This document shows, one piece after another, positions 10,593 to 21,777 of a stretch of 64,000 bases of DNA. The notes below the pieces were generated by a model. The model searched no databases. It had not been told where the DNA came from and saw nothing but the letters and a program-made list of their open reading frames with translations. A program made the translations under genes and the position numbers. Source of the DNA: Dacryopinax spathularia. Lineage: Eukaryota > Basidiomycota > Dacrymycetes > Dacrymycetales > Dacrymycetaceae. The stretch lies in the NCBI GenBank assembly GCA_037974965.1, contig JBBPFI010000011.1, forward strand, positions 1-64,000, read 5' to 3'. Every line of letters starts with the position of its first letter. The stretch's first letter is position 1.

Positions 10593-10932
10593 AGGGGGGG
10601 TATAGTGTATGCTATGAGCGCCTAGTGAGACGAGTGATCCATCGACGCGCGCGCCCATCATGCCATGTCTGTCGGGTGAAAAAGTGGTGGCGCAGCAAGT
10701 GAGCAGTGCGCGTGTTTGAAAGTCGGGAAGGGCGCGTGGACAGCCTTCGAACGACAGCAGAGCACCCATTCGCTGTCCCTTTCATCTCTTTCTCTTCATT
10801 ACCGCCAGTCTCTCTCTCATCCGTTCAAGTCGCTCTCTACTTTATCGTCGATCATCTCATTTCACTCGATTAGTAGAGTCGCCCCATCGCCTCTGCTCTT
10901 CTCCATCCCCCTCCACTTTCTCACTGTCGACC

Positions 10933-11612
10933 ATGTCGAACAGCGCAACACCCTCTCCGACCGCCTCGGCGTCAAGGTCAGGCAGCACCAGCTCGACCGG
11001 CATCCCACAAACAGCGGCAGCAGGTGGCCTCTCCTTCACCCAACCTCCCAACACCGCCGCTCCCTCCTTCTATAAAATCGCACCGGACAACGTCATCACT
11101 CTCGGCTGGAACTTCACTTCGCTCTACTCGACGCCGACCCACCTCACTCTCTCCGCGTTCTGCTCAGCGAACGGGAACACCTACCCAGTAGGGCCAACGA
11201 ACGGCATCATCGATGGAAACGCACGCAGCGTGACGTGGAATCCGTACGAGTACAACCAGATACCGGGGGTAACGCCGCTGGCGGAGGCGAGCTATACGCT
11301 GCATATCTACGATGAGCGAGGGCCTGCTGCTGGTGCTCAACCGGGTCTGTTCAGCCCGAACTCGCAAATGACGTTTGCGCTGTACAAGCCGCAGTCATAC
11401 ACTCCCATCTCCGGTAAGTGGTTGTATGCAGATCGAAGGGTTGACCTGACAGACTTTAATTAGACGGTTGGCAATGCACGGCGTGCTCCAGCGGCGCTCT
11501 GGGTTTAGCGACCCACCCCCTGTCGCTCGGCATCATCGCAACGACCGCCGTCATGCTGGTCAGCGGCTGGCATCTCCTGCGTAACGGATTCGGCGGGCAA
11601 CGCGCTCACTAA
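10933..11612 (+). CDS. DUF7137-like membrane or surface protein
   Basis: Two exons (10933-11413, 11464-11612; intron 50 nt with GTAAGT donor) give 209 residues. The N-terminus is Ser/Thr-rich and low-complexity. The core holds VITLGWNFTSLYSTPTHLTL, YPVGPTNGI, LAEASYTLHIYDERGP and LFSPNSQMTFALYKP, a pattern I associate with the fungal DUF7137 family, an Ig-like surface domain. Exon 2 adds WQCTACSSG and a hydrophobic segment (LGIIATTAVMLVSGW) near the C-terminus followed by a short basic tail, consistent with a membrane anchor. No classical N-terminal signal peptide is seen from this ATG. Function is unknown; a cell-surface role is inferred. Confidence 0.7.
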
Positions 11613-11849
11613 TCGGACTGTTTTGGGACTGTATAGACCTTTCTTCTGCACGACTTTTTCTCGTTCGCACGTACTTTCACGGACTTCTCTCCACATCGCA
11701 TGTAACCTAGTCACGCATACATTGCATATATCCCTTTCTGCCTCGGGCAGCTGGATCGTGAACTTTATTCATTAGTCCATCTTTTGTTTGCTATTCGCAC
11801 AAGTACAATACATCCGCAGCCAGAAAGACAGGAATGTCCCGGAGCGCGC

Positions 11850-14070
11850 TCAGTGATGAGCCATCAAAGAGCCGACAAAGGTCAAAATCTGTATTGGCAG
11901 TGTCAGCCAGGCAGGCAGGATTGCAGAGCGGCGATAGCCGTACGAGGCGAGAACGGACATCGACGATATCCTCGGGTACAAGGAAGATGAGGCAGTTCAT
12001 CTTGCGAGCGATAGAGATGGCAAGTTTGGCTGTGAATGTTTGAGTAAATGCCCATGGTAAAGGACGCAACTGACGCACCGTTCTGTCGGCACTCTTCATA
12101 GTCCTTCGGGGCTGGATATACGAGGTTGTAGTCCACATAGCCGGGCTTGATCGAGTCTAGCAGGTCGAGGAAGAAGATGGCGCTGCTCAAGCTCGGGTCC
12201 TTGAAGCTGCGCATCGTAGACTTCTTGCCGGCCGCCTTGACCTTATCGTTCGCCCACTTGATCATGTCGGTATCGGAGACACCCTTTCCGTCCTTGCTGA
12301 GCGATGCGAGGGTCTGGTTGATGTTCAGCCGCATCAGTTGCCAAACGAGACCGAGCACGAGCGTCCGCTTTCCATCGACGATATCGGAACCCTGGATTCC
12401 GACGATGTGCATTTTGTTGGCTTTGGCGAGGTCGACCGCGTAGTTGGTGTTTTCCACCATCTTGAAGCGAGAGAGCGGTTGCTTGCGCGACACCCGTCTC
12501 CATGCCACGGACCCAGGGATGATCTTGTCGAAAGCTTGCAGAATGACCAGACCATCCTATGGACGCATTAACGACCGGCCCCTTCCACAACAACAGCGCC
12601 CTCACCTTCAGGTCCTCGAACAGGTTGTTTACGCCAGGCTCCACATCGAGGCTGTTGAGCCACAACGTGAAAACACGCGCCTCGCGCTCGCCTTCCGCGT
12701 CAAAGTCTTCAATCGGAGGAGGTGCCTCCGCCTCCTCAAGCGGAGCAAGGCCAGGCCAGTTGTTGAAGAGATTGGCGACGAACGCAAGGTTCAATCGAGG
12801 ATTACCGGAGACCATGGAGCCTGGCGTAAGGTACTTCCGGCACCCGATGCGATCTGCGTTTTGAAGGACCAGTTCAGCCCTCTTGTGCAGATCAGACTCT
12901 TGTAACGGGGCGCGAGAGCACTCGTCGGGTTTCAGCTGGTTCAGCAGGATGGTGTAGTTCTCGCCGTCGCTGACGTCCTTGCTGAAGTTGTTGACGCTAT
13001 AGAGAGCATTTAGTACGTCCACCGTTTCCATAGTGGTGTGCGTACCGCCTATGCCAGCCGGCATTCTTGAGATGATAGTTGAACCAACGCAGCAGAATCT
13101 GGTCAGGAGGAAGGCGTAGGAACTCCTCCAGTGTCTCGCCGTCCTCGAGAAGACGATACAGTTCTGGGTGGATCTTGATATCGACACGACTCAGCAGGCC
13201 CTTCCGGATGATCTGCCAAATCAGGCCAAGGATCAGATGCTCCCTGCCTTCAGCAATGTCTGTAGGACCGATATTGACTACGCTGCAGCCGATAGCCTTG
13301 GCCGAGGTGATGACGATGTTGTTGTTCTCCGTAATCTGGAAGGCATTGAGCGGGCGAGGCTTGCCACCAGTCTTAGATGGCGTGGGCTTGTTCAGAACTC
13401 GCTCATCGATGGTATCGGGGACGGAATCGTTAATCAGCTTGCACAGGATCAGACCGTCTGTCGCAAGCGCTCAGTAAAAAGCTCAGCAATAAGTAGATGT
13501 ATGCTCACCTCGACATTCGTCGAACAGCTGCATGGTATGGGTAGGTATCGGAAGGCGGTCTCCAACGTCCTTGTCTCCAGCTAGAACACCATTGATGTGA
13601 TTTGTGAACTCGCTCCGTTCGTCCTCATTGATCGTGTGGCTGACATTGGCGTTCGAACCTCGGACGGTCACCTTGCCCTTGTTGGACGAAAGTACATGAT
13701 CGCCCTTGTGACTTCGGAGCTTTGTCATAAGCTGCGAAGACCATTAGACTCATTCCCAGCGTCGGCGGTTTGTTAGACGCACCTCGACATAGTCCTCCAG
13801 CTCCACCTTGCCACTGGCATCCACCGAGACAGTCTTCAACGTCTCTCTCGCGTCATCGTACGAAGCCTCTCCACTCGCTTGGATAGCGTTCAAGACCGTC
13901 GACTGGTCCACTCTTCCAGGTGTATCGGTCTCAATCGAGCTGGGCGTCACTTGAGCTTCCGCTGCCAACCCGTAGAGCGCTAGTCCGACTCACTTGAACC
14001 GATTGATGAGGTCAAACATCTCCTCCTGCGTGACCTGCGGATACTTCTTCTGTAGCCTAATCGCCTGCAT
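11850..14070 (-). CDS. sac6: Fimbrin/plastin, actin-bundling protein
   Basis: Multi-exon gene for an actin filament crosslinker of cortical patches and the cytokinetic ring. Exon 1 (14070-13987) encodes MQAIRLQKKYPQVTQEEM and ends at a GTGAGT donor. Exon 2 starts within IETDTPGRVDQ and carries an EF-hand-like region (SGEASYDDARETLK). Four calponin-homology segments follow: DGLILCKLINDSVPDTIDER near 13440, LNAFQITENNNIVI and HLILGLIWQIIR near 13300-13200, VARVFTLWLNSLDVE-type sequence near 12650, and MHIVGIQGSDIVDGKRTLVL near 12400. The last exon reads LILTFVGSLMAHH, the expected fimbrin ending, after an intron with a GCTGAC branch point. It is intact as far as I can read. The intron-rich layout matches other basidiomycete fimbrins. 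Confidence 0.93.
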
Positions 14071-14534
14071 GGTGGGAAAAGTTCGTAATATGTACGTAGA
14101 TGAACGAAAGTCAGGAGCGGTAGAGCGTTATATATGCTGAGCACGTCGTGCGCAGGCAAGCCGGAATTGCGTCTGACTTCGACTCTGCTGTGCCCTGTGC
14201 CCTCAGTCCCTCGATACGGGAGATGGCTGTGCTCGCGGACATGCGCCCCGACGTCAGCGGCACGTGCCCCGGGTGATGCGCCGTTTAGTGCCTGCCTTCC
14301 TGCACGGAGCAGCCACTTCCCCACTTCTCGGCATTATCCGACGAAGCAAGGACATTCTCTGACAGAAGATCCCACATTTGTTCACTCTTGGTCGTTTCAA
14401 GTAAATCCTTTCTTTCCTAATCTATGACAATCGAACAACCATCGTGCTCCCGAATGCAAGGGGCGATACATGTGAAACCATTAAAATGCGATAATGTGCA
14501 GAGAAACAAGACAAGGTCGGTACTACAGAACAGC
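14071..14534. other. Intergenic between fimbrin and the ammonium transporter
   Basis: This holds the fimbrin promoter (right of 14070) and the 3' region of the ammonium transporter, both on the minus strand. I see no further gene. Confidence 0.5.
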
Positions 14535-16129
14535 TCATGCTGCTGGAACCGACTTCTCAGTAGTCTCGTTCGAGCCAGCGTCAGCTGCAGCCGCAGACTT
14601 ATATGGCGCCGGAGGCACGCTCTCCGTTTCGTGGACGGGCTCGGGCTCAGGCTTGTACCCCAGCTCGGCCTCGACACCAACGTAGTCGTACGCGAACTCG
14701 CCCATCTCCGCATCGTCGATACCGATGATCTCGGCCTCCTCGGTGGTGCGCAGACGCAGGCCGGGGATGAAGTGCATGATCCAGAGGATGATGGTGGTCA
14801 TGACGAAGGAATAAGCCATGCCGGAAACGGAATCGGCAAGTTGGATACCGAGCTGGCGGTAGTTGTGGTCGAGCCAACCACCAGGGATGACAGCAATGCC
14901 ATCAAAGGCAGCGACAGACGCCTGGGCGAAGAGACCGGTGAGGAGGTTGCCGATGACACCACCGATGGCGTGGGAGGCGTAGATATCGAGAGCATCGTCG
15001 TACTTGAAAATGAACTTGAGCTTGGTGGCAAAGTTGCATCCAACGCCAGCGAGGAAACCGTACAGAACGGCGGCAGGAGAGCCGACGAAACCGGAGGCCG
15101 GGGTGATGGCGACCAGACCGGCGATGGCGCCGGAGCAGAAGCCGACGGCGGACCACTTGCGCTCCAGACGCCAATCGAGGCACAACCAGGTAAGCCCAGC
15201 GACGGAAGCAGCGAGGTTGGTGACGATGCACGCCTGGACAGCGCGGAGGTTGGCAGCGAGTGCGGAACCGCCGTTGAAGCCGAACCAGCCGAACCAGAGG
15301 AAGACCGTGCCGAGAACAACGTAGGTGGTATTGTGCGGCTTGTATGCAAGGCGCTCGGTCCCGTAACCGCGACGCTTGCCGAGGTAGATGGAGATGGCAA
15401 GACCAGCCGTACCGGAGCTGATGTGCACGGGCGTGCCTCCAGCGAAATCGAGGCCACCGAGCAGGAATACCCAACCGTTCGGGTTCCAGGTCCAGCAAGC
15501 AATCGGATCGTACACGATCGTGGCCCAGACGAAGACGAAGACGATGAGAGGACCAAGGCGCGAACGCTCCGCAACAGCGCCAATGGCGAGGATGGGTGTG
15601 ATGGCCGCGAACATGAGCTGGTAGACACAGAAAAGGATGGCTGGGATCTTGGAAGAACCGACGGAAGGCTGCTCGAGAACCTTCATAAGCCCGAAATGCC
15701 GGAGATCGCCGATATATGGACCGGCAGTCTCGCTGAAAGCGAGCGAATAACCCCAGAAGAACCACTGTAGCATTCGTTAGCGTATTCTTCTCCGTGCTTC
15801 ATATCATGTACCAACCTGGAAGGAGACGACCGCGAGGGTCATCATGGAGAGGTAGATCATGGAAAGAGCGTTCTTTCTCCGTAGCAGACCGGAGTAGAAG
15901 AAGCCCACACCAGGAATCATGATCCACACGAGCGCGGTGGCGGCGATGATCCACGCCATGTCACCGGGGTTGTACACTACCGGTGCGTCGCCATACCAGG
16001 CGATGATCGAGCCAGCTGAATGCGGAGTGAGCGGTGAGGTCGAGGGTAGGAGACTGTCCTTCGAGGCTACTTACATGCATCGTATGTGATGTTAGGACCA
16101 GGAAGTCCTGACTCTGGTAAGGTGGCCAT
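14535..16129 (-). CDS. AMT1: Ammonium transporter (Amt/Mep family)
   Basis: Three exons (16129-16075, 16015-15816, 15764-14535; introns of 59 and 51 nt) sum to 494 residues in frame. The protein carries ammonium into the cell through the plasma membrane. Visible Amt features: an extracellular N-terminus (MATLPESGLPGPNITYD), the first segments WIIAATALVWIMIPGVGFFYSGL, the signature GGLDFAGGTPVHISSG, PHNTTYVVLGTVFLWFGWFGFNGG, and SHAIGGVIGNLLTGLFA holding the second pore histidine. Eleven membrane segments are expected and the hydrophobic pattern agrees. The cytosolic tail has DAEMGEFAYDYVG, then an acidic proline-rich end. Upstream GATAAG sites suggest nitrogen control. Confidence 0.95.
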
Positions 16130-16507
16130 AGCTGGGGTTCAGCGAGGATGGCGAAGAAGGGGGGTAGGGTGGTGGGAAGGAGGGTGGGGGGGGAAAGGAT
16201 GGCAAGACCCGCGCTTGCGCATGGGTCGAGTTGATAAAGGATGGAGAGATGTGGTCGATGTGCTTGGCACGTCGTTCTGCCTCCCTTCGTTTGTCCGGAC
16301 GATGGCTGCCGAGGAGCAGGGGTTGCCTCCAAAAGTGAGCAGATGGGTATGAGAAGCACCATAGCCACCGAGTGTTTAGGCACACGAAATGGCTAAAATT
16401 TTACATGATTCTGCTGTCGCCCGGGGACTGCCTTGTTTGGGTATCAGAATGGATTGGAATCGCACCGCACATCAGAGTAAGCCATCGACGAATAAGCAGG
16501 TTGAATC

Positions 16508-16562
16508 GGGATAAGGCCGTCGCGTCTCGGACACGCGAACGCAGGAAGATAAGGAGATAAGA
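16508..16562. promoter_or_regulatory. GATAAG cluster upstream of the ammonium transporter
   Basis: Three GATAAG hexamers lie at 16510-16515, 16548-16553 and 16556-16561, 380-430 bp upstream of the transporter ATG. GATA-type zinc-finger activators bind this hexamer in fungi and drive ammonium transporter genes when nitrogen is poor. Three copies within 52 bp is more than chance suggests, but the link is inferred from known fungal nitrogen regulation, not shown. Confidence 0.5.
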
Positions 16563-16599
16563 GAGACGCGTCCAATTGGCCCTTACACTGCGAGACCCA

Positions 16600-18916
16600 A
16601 TCAGAAGCCCGCAGACCCTTATTCAGTCATCGACCGTCCAAGGGGTTCGGGCTTGGCACGCAACCTTCCGGAACCGAATCCTTACCAGCCCATCTCCCAT
16701 CACAGCCCCGTCTGTCTCTCCCTCTGCCGATTTAACATTGGATGACTTCCCGTCGCCCAAACACAGATTTAGTCCTGTCCCCGGAAGCTATCTAGGCATT
16801 TCGGATTTGAGAGAGCTCACCGTTGCGAGCGTTGCACAAACCACTCCTAGATGTTGTTACCTAGAATTTGACCAATCAACGTTGTCTAGGCCCGATGAAG
16901 GCTATGCACCCCGCATGAAAAAGCCCGTTGTTTGTATGGGTAAGCGATCTAGGTTGTGCTTCCGCTTTAGGGGAGGGGTAGGACCCCCTCTTCTAGATAG
17001 CATATCTAGGAGAGGCTCGGAGTTGCAAAACCCAGATTTCCCGCTCGGCATGCTGTCATGCCGGGATTTAGGTCGACCTAAATCCCTCCTAAAAGCCCAC
17101 GGGAAGTCATCCATTGAACACCGCCGACAAAGGCCCACAGCCATCTCCAGGCACCTCAGCCTGCCATTTCCAGCCCTGAGCGGTCCGAACCGTTGACAAA
17201 TCGAACCTCCGCCGGAACGAACAGGTGGAGTTCAGTTAGCGCCCGTTATCTCTCCATCCACTGTCTCAACCTCAACTCACATATGGCATCACCTTCCAAC
17301 CGCCAACTTCTGACCAATACCGGCGGCGAGATACCAGGCGCTGTTCGAGGAAGCATCGCCTGGGCAAGAAGTCAATACACCCCCGGTTTGTGCCTGACTT
17401 TTCATTACTTAGTGGCGATGATAAGCGTGGGACGTGACGGACGTGAGCGAGTTTGGCCGAATAATCCGAATCTTGTCGTTGACCCGAAAAGACCCTTTCG
17501 ACTTCCTGGACGAGAGCTGTTACTGGTGCGGCCCAAATTTCGTTGATAGGGTGCCGACCTTGACAATGAATGCTTACCAGGCTAGTTGGTCAGGATGCCC
17601 TCTGATTAGTGCAAGCAAGATAAAACCCGACCTACTACTCATTGTGACGAGCTGTGATGATGCAAGAAATCCGACTGTTCTGGAAACGTCTATCTTTCAT
17701 TCGACGCTGACGATACAAATTCCTCTAGCGGCCGCCAAGACTTTGCACATCCTACTGTTCGGAAAACCTGATCCAACATATTCTCGATATGACTTCCGTG
17801 CGATATTCCGCCTCTCCCCTAATCCACAAAACGCTCGGCCCGCAGAAACCCGCCTGCAATGCCAAGACTCTGCCCCACATTCCAGACAATGCCGCCGGGC
17901 TTGGTCCCGATGTTTGTTGCTGATGGGGTTCCTAAATAGGCTTGCGTTGACTGCGGGTTAACACCAGCGTTGGCTGGGCGAGATAAGGATGGGAGACCTG
18001 ACAGGTCGTGGCACCTTGGGTCTTGAATCAGAAAGTTGGGTGGGTAAATGTGCGCACGACCGGGTAAAAGCCAGTGGGTTGTGAGACTGCGGTCGGCACG
18101 CAGGGCATCGAGCACGACATCGCACAAGCATGCAATACCGACAACAGACCTGACGGACTGTAGCATTCGCATTGTCGCGTCAATTCTACGTCGGGAGCTT
18201 GTTTACCTCTGGAAGAAACAAGCACTTACCAGTGCTGCGACATTCATTCGGGGCTAGCCAACCCTTCCAAACGGTCTCTACTCGCTGGCGCAGACACACT
18301 GAGCTTGCCTGCCAGTGCTGGCGGAGCGAAATATGCTCGATGACGAGTTTATCCGGGCTCCAGCGCCGTGCAGTTTGGGAGATCGACTGTCCATGTGCCT
18401 CCAGCTAGCCGGAAACTAGCTTGCGTACATAGTGGTGGTTCGGTCCGTCAGCGAGCAGAAAGTATGCGGCAGGACGCCGTCCCCGCCGATCAGTTTCGGC
18501 AATTGATTCGAATGATCGCAATGATATTATACAGTGCTGTTGGTATCCACAATGTCCGAACGAGTCCTTGCTTTGGATATGTAGATGATCGACCCGCTCC
18601 ACACATCTGCGCCAAAGGCGATAAGGAGAGCGCGACGGGTCTTCTCAGTAGATGCTCGATGTTGTTTTCGCGATGAGCCAGAGTTGGTTCAAAGTTCGTT
18701 GTGCCGTCGTCTGGCTGTTGGCAGTGCTCCACGAATGAGTAATGTCTTCCCTCCATTTAGCGTTTCCGTGATTCTGAACGCAAATCAGCCATAATCGGCG
18801 AGGGCAGGAGCTGGAAAGACGCACATAGGAGATGCCGCTGGACGGTATTTGTACTGGGCAGAATACCTTGATCCATGGTCAATACAACCCACGAACAGTC
18901 GTACAACCTATGCACC
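16600..18916. other. 2.3-kb gene-poor interval
   Basis: No gene can be supported. A plus-strand frame beginning at an ATG at 17283 (MASPSNRQLLTNTGGE) and ending near a GTTTGT donor at about 17393 could be a first exon, but no continuation is convincing. A minus-strand frame (about 18172-17819) ending GGIVWNVGQSLGIAGG also looks protein-like but matches nothing I know. The interval contains the hairpin cluster listed separately. It may be a decayed gene or mobile element. Confidence 0.4.
16974..17086. repeat. Cluster of inverted repeats including a perfect 24-bp palindrome
   Basis: Four inverted repeats lie within 113 bp: GGGGT-3-ACCCC near 16974-16986; CTAGATA, 3-nt spacer, TATCTAG at 16993-17009; CGGCATG, 4-nt spacer, CATGCCG at 17046-17063; and a perfect palindrome at 17063-17086 whose left arm is GGGATTTAGGTC. 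The last two share one base. No reading frame explains them. Confidence 0.75.
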
Positions 18917-19129
18917 TCACCGGTCAGCATACACTATCTTGGGCCCCCTCGACGCGCCGACGTCCTTGAGTAACCAGACGAGACCAGCGAGGAGGAGGAT
19001 GAAGAGGACAAGGAGGAGTCGCTTCCACCACGGGACTGGTCGGTCCTGGAAGCGTTCTGCAGCCACCTGCCCATTCGCTGGTTCTTCGTCTGCAGAAGTG
19101 GGTACTGGTTGGTACGTATTGGATGACAT
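18917..19129 (-). CDS. Small single-pass membrane protein (70 aa)
   Basis: A single-exon frame of 70 residues from ATG 19129. The N-terminus is polar (MSSNTYQPVPTSADEEP), followed by a basic-aromatic shoulder (PVPWWKRL) and a strong hydrophobic helix LLLVLFILLLAGLVWLL (about residues 38-54), then a short tail. The layout is that of a small tail-proximal membrane protein of the secretory system. No family is recognised. It lies head to head with the INO80 subunit gene, about 320 bp apart, which leaves room for a shared promoter. Confidence 0.6.
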   Translation of the reverse strand: MSSNTYQPVPTSADEEPANGQVAAERFQDRPVPWWKRLLLVLFILLLAGLVWLLKDVGASRGPKIVYADR

Positions 19130-19450
19130 GCCGCAAACCAGGTGTTTCCAGAGGGAAGGTGCGTTGGTTTGGATCGCAATGTTTTGACGCGCTGTAAGTA
19201 GTGACGTGGAGGCAAAACGCGGTCAGGGCGGGGTTGAAAGAGAGAGGGAGGACCCTATACTGTACCATCGACGGTGTGGCACTGCCCATTCGGTGATGAG
19301 CGCGTTGGCTAATTCTGTGCGAATGGCGGAGAACGGTGTTTGAGAATATCAGAAGCATCGCTCGTCGGTAGCAACAGCCACCATTTCGGGCAGTCGTCCA
19401 GATCGCTTTTCTTGTTTAGCGTGCGTGTGGGACGTGTGCGCTGGGGAATT

Positions 19451-21455
19451 ATGGCAGACATGGAAGAGTTCGGCGAACAGCGAGCGTCGACCCCGCGGAC
19501 TTCTGGTGATCATCAACAGCATCAGCCCCAGCAACAACAACAACAGTCACCGCCTGCCATCGCTGTGGTACCCTCCTCTCCTCTCTCTCCGACACCATCC
19601 CACCTATCAGGGGACGAATCCATGCCTGCAACTCGCAGTAGTGCGAGACCAACCGGAGCGTCGCCTGCCAAAGGGACTGGTCGGTCGACTGGTACTCGCA
19701 GCTCGGGAAGGTTGGGACCACCACCGGCAAAGTTGAGGCGAATCGTCACTCCTGATGATGATGAGGATATGGAAAGTGAGGATGATGGTACGAGGAGTAG
19801 CTGGTGACGATGGAGCGAGGATACTGACGCTGACCACCATAGCTCCTGTCACTGCTCCGGGTGGCGAGGGTGCGTAGTCTTACCCGTTTATTGCAGCATA
19901 TATACTCATTCTATGGTAGACGACAGCAGGATGGATGACGCTACAGGCGACGGCAAGCCCGTACAAAGCACATCCACGGTAGTCGATGAAGATGCCGAAG
20001 GCGAACCAGACGAGGACGCTGCAGGCGAAGATGATCCTGCTGCACTAGGAGACGAGCTGGAGGACCTTACCCCTCCTCCTCCCTCCCCACTTCCTACCCC
20101 TCCGAAGCCAGCGCCAAAACCCAACTTAAGGATCAAGGTCAAGTTTGAGGGGAAGCGGCCGGTCAAGGCCCGACCTGCGACTGCCAGAAGTGCGAGAGGT
20201 AAAGGGAAACTGCCATTTTCCAGCAAAAATAACGATGGTATGTTGCACATGCTCTAGGAATGCGAATTGGCACTGATTCACGCGTGAATGCAGATGCCGA
20301 ATCTGAAGACTCACCTCCAACACCAAAAGCGCATACACGAGCGACCCGCGCGCATCAGGTTGTCGCGGCAAGCTCTACTCCCGCTCTCTCCGCCACTCCG
20401 GGCCAATCTGTCGATACCACCCCCGCGCCGTTGGACGACGAGGAGGTATCACCTCCTCCCGAAGATTTCGACGAGATGGAGGATGAGGATCTTGGCCTTT
20501 CACGAAGGAGAAGGAGCGAGAAGATGGATGTGGATGATGAAGAGGAGGAAGAGGAGCAGGATGAGCTAGAGGATGAGCAGGTCGAGCCGGATGAGGAGGA
20601 AGAGGAAGAAGAGGAAGAGGAAGCCGCAGAAGATGAGGCTGCTGAGGCTGTTGATGATGAAGATGAGGAGGAAGATGAGGAGATGAGCGTGCCGCCATCT
20701 GGGCGGATGACGGCGAGACAGGCCGCTATGAAGGGGTCGGGGGCAACAGTCGAGTTCATCGAGCTGCGTACGCACAACTCTGCTCCACTTTGGCTCCATT
20801 GACTCATTACTTCCAGCAACCGGACCGGGCAAGAAGAAGCATCTGACACCACAAGAGATAGAACTGCGTAAGCAGGAGCAATCCCGCAAGCGCAGTCTGC
20901 AGAGTGCGCAAAAGCTTGAAGAGGAGAAGGTGCGCCCTCACTCTGCGTGCTCACACGACCCCTTCTGACACCCAATCTTAGCAAGCGACTATTCGCCGTC
21001 TCCTAGCCAAACAAGCGCCTAAAACCCGTTCCTCTCGTAGCGGAGTGAGCTCAACCACCGCACCAGGTTCCTCTGGTGACGGGAGCGCAACACCACAGCT
21101 TGCCCCCGTACCCACACTTGCGCGTTGGGTTTCGACCAAAGATGGCCTCCGGTGGGCTGTCCCTCCGGAGGGCAAATGGCTTGCGTACGTAGGGCCGGTC
21201 AAGCGGGCTCTACCAGAACGGATGAAGGAGATCAAGGGAGAGGATGATATTGAGATGGAGGACGACGCCAAGGATGCACAGCCCACCGAAACTGAGAACA
21301 AGCCTGAGCCGCCTCCTCCACCGCGAGCTCGGACTCAGGCTGTATGCGCCATCGAGGGATGTGGACAGCTCAGGAAATACAGAAGCGTAAAAGACTTCGA
21401 GAAGGGCGCCTGTGGGCTAGAGCATCTCAAAGTCCTGAACGCCATGCTCGCATAG
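19451..21455 (+). CDS. IES2: INO80 chromatin-remodelling complex subunit, Ies2/INO80B-like
   Basis: Nuclear chromatin-remodelling subunit recognised by two linked parts: a PAPA-1-type helical block (LTPQEIELRKQEQSRKRS and LEEEKQATIRRLLAKQ, about 20850-21020) and a C-terminal HIT-like zinc finger (CAIEGCGQLRKYRS through ACGLEHLKVLNAM, about 21345-21450). The N-terminal half is low-complexity: a polyglutamine run (QPQQQQQQ), Pro/Ser stretches and a very acidic tract of Glu/Asp near 20540-20690. Several short introns interrupt it (for example near 19790-19910, 20240-20290, 20765-20815 and 20930-20980). Start chosen at MADMEEFGE, the first ATG in the frame with a good context. Within INO80, Ies2 stimulates the remodelling ATPase; that role is from family knowledge. 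Confidence 0.85.
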
Positions 21456-21777
21456 CATCTACCCCAGCTCCCATCATGCTTCTTGCATACCCCTTCAGCC
21501 GTTGTAGAGCACCCATATCCCAGCTTTCTTGTAGCAGTAGTTAGTTATAATTGGATCACAATTCGCAAAACCCCTCGATTCGTTGACGGGTCTCGTCTAT
21601 GGGTACAAACACGTAATTCCGAGAACCGGATCGAAAGAGAGGGGAAGCAGTACGCGGGAAGGCGTACTGGAGGTTGGAAAAGATAGGGGTTCTTCAGTTC
21701 ATCATTAATCGAAACAAGGAGGGGGTGAGAAGTTGAGTCTCAGTCATAAATGGTCTCTTGACGGTGCGAGCCGACGC

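Noticed and set aside
14424-15770. Plus-strand 448-codon frame opposite the ammonium transporter
   Set aside because: It is a shadow of the transporter exon; the minus strand has the Amt signature and membrane segments.
20355-20984. Long minus-strand poly-Ser frame
   Set aside because: It is the antisense of the acidic GAG/GAT codon run in the Ies2-like gene.
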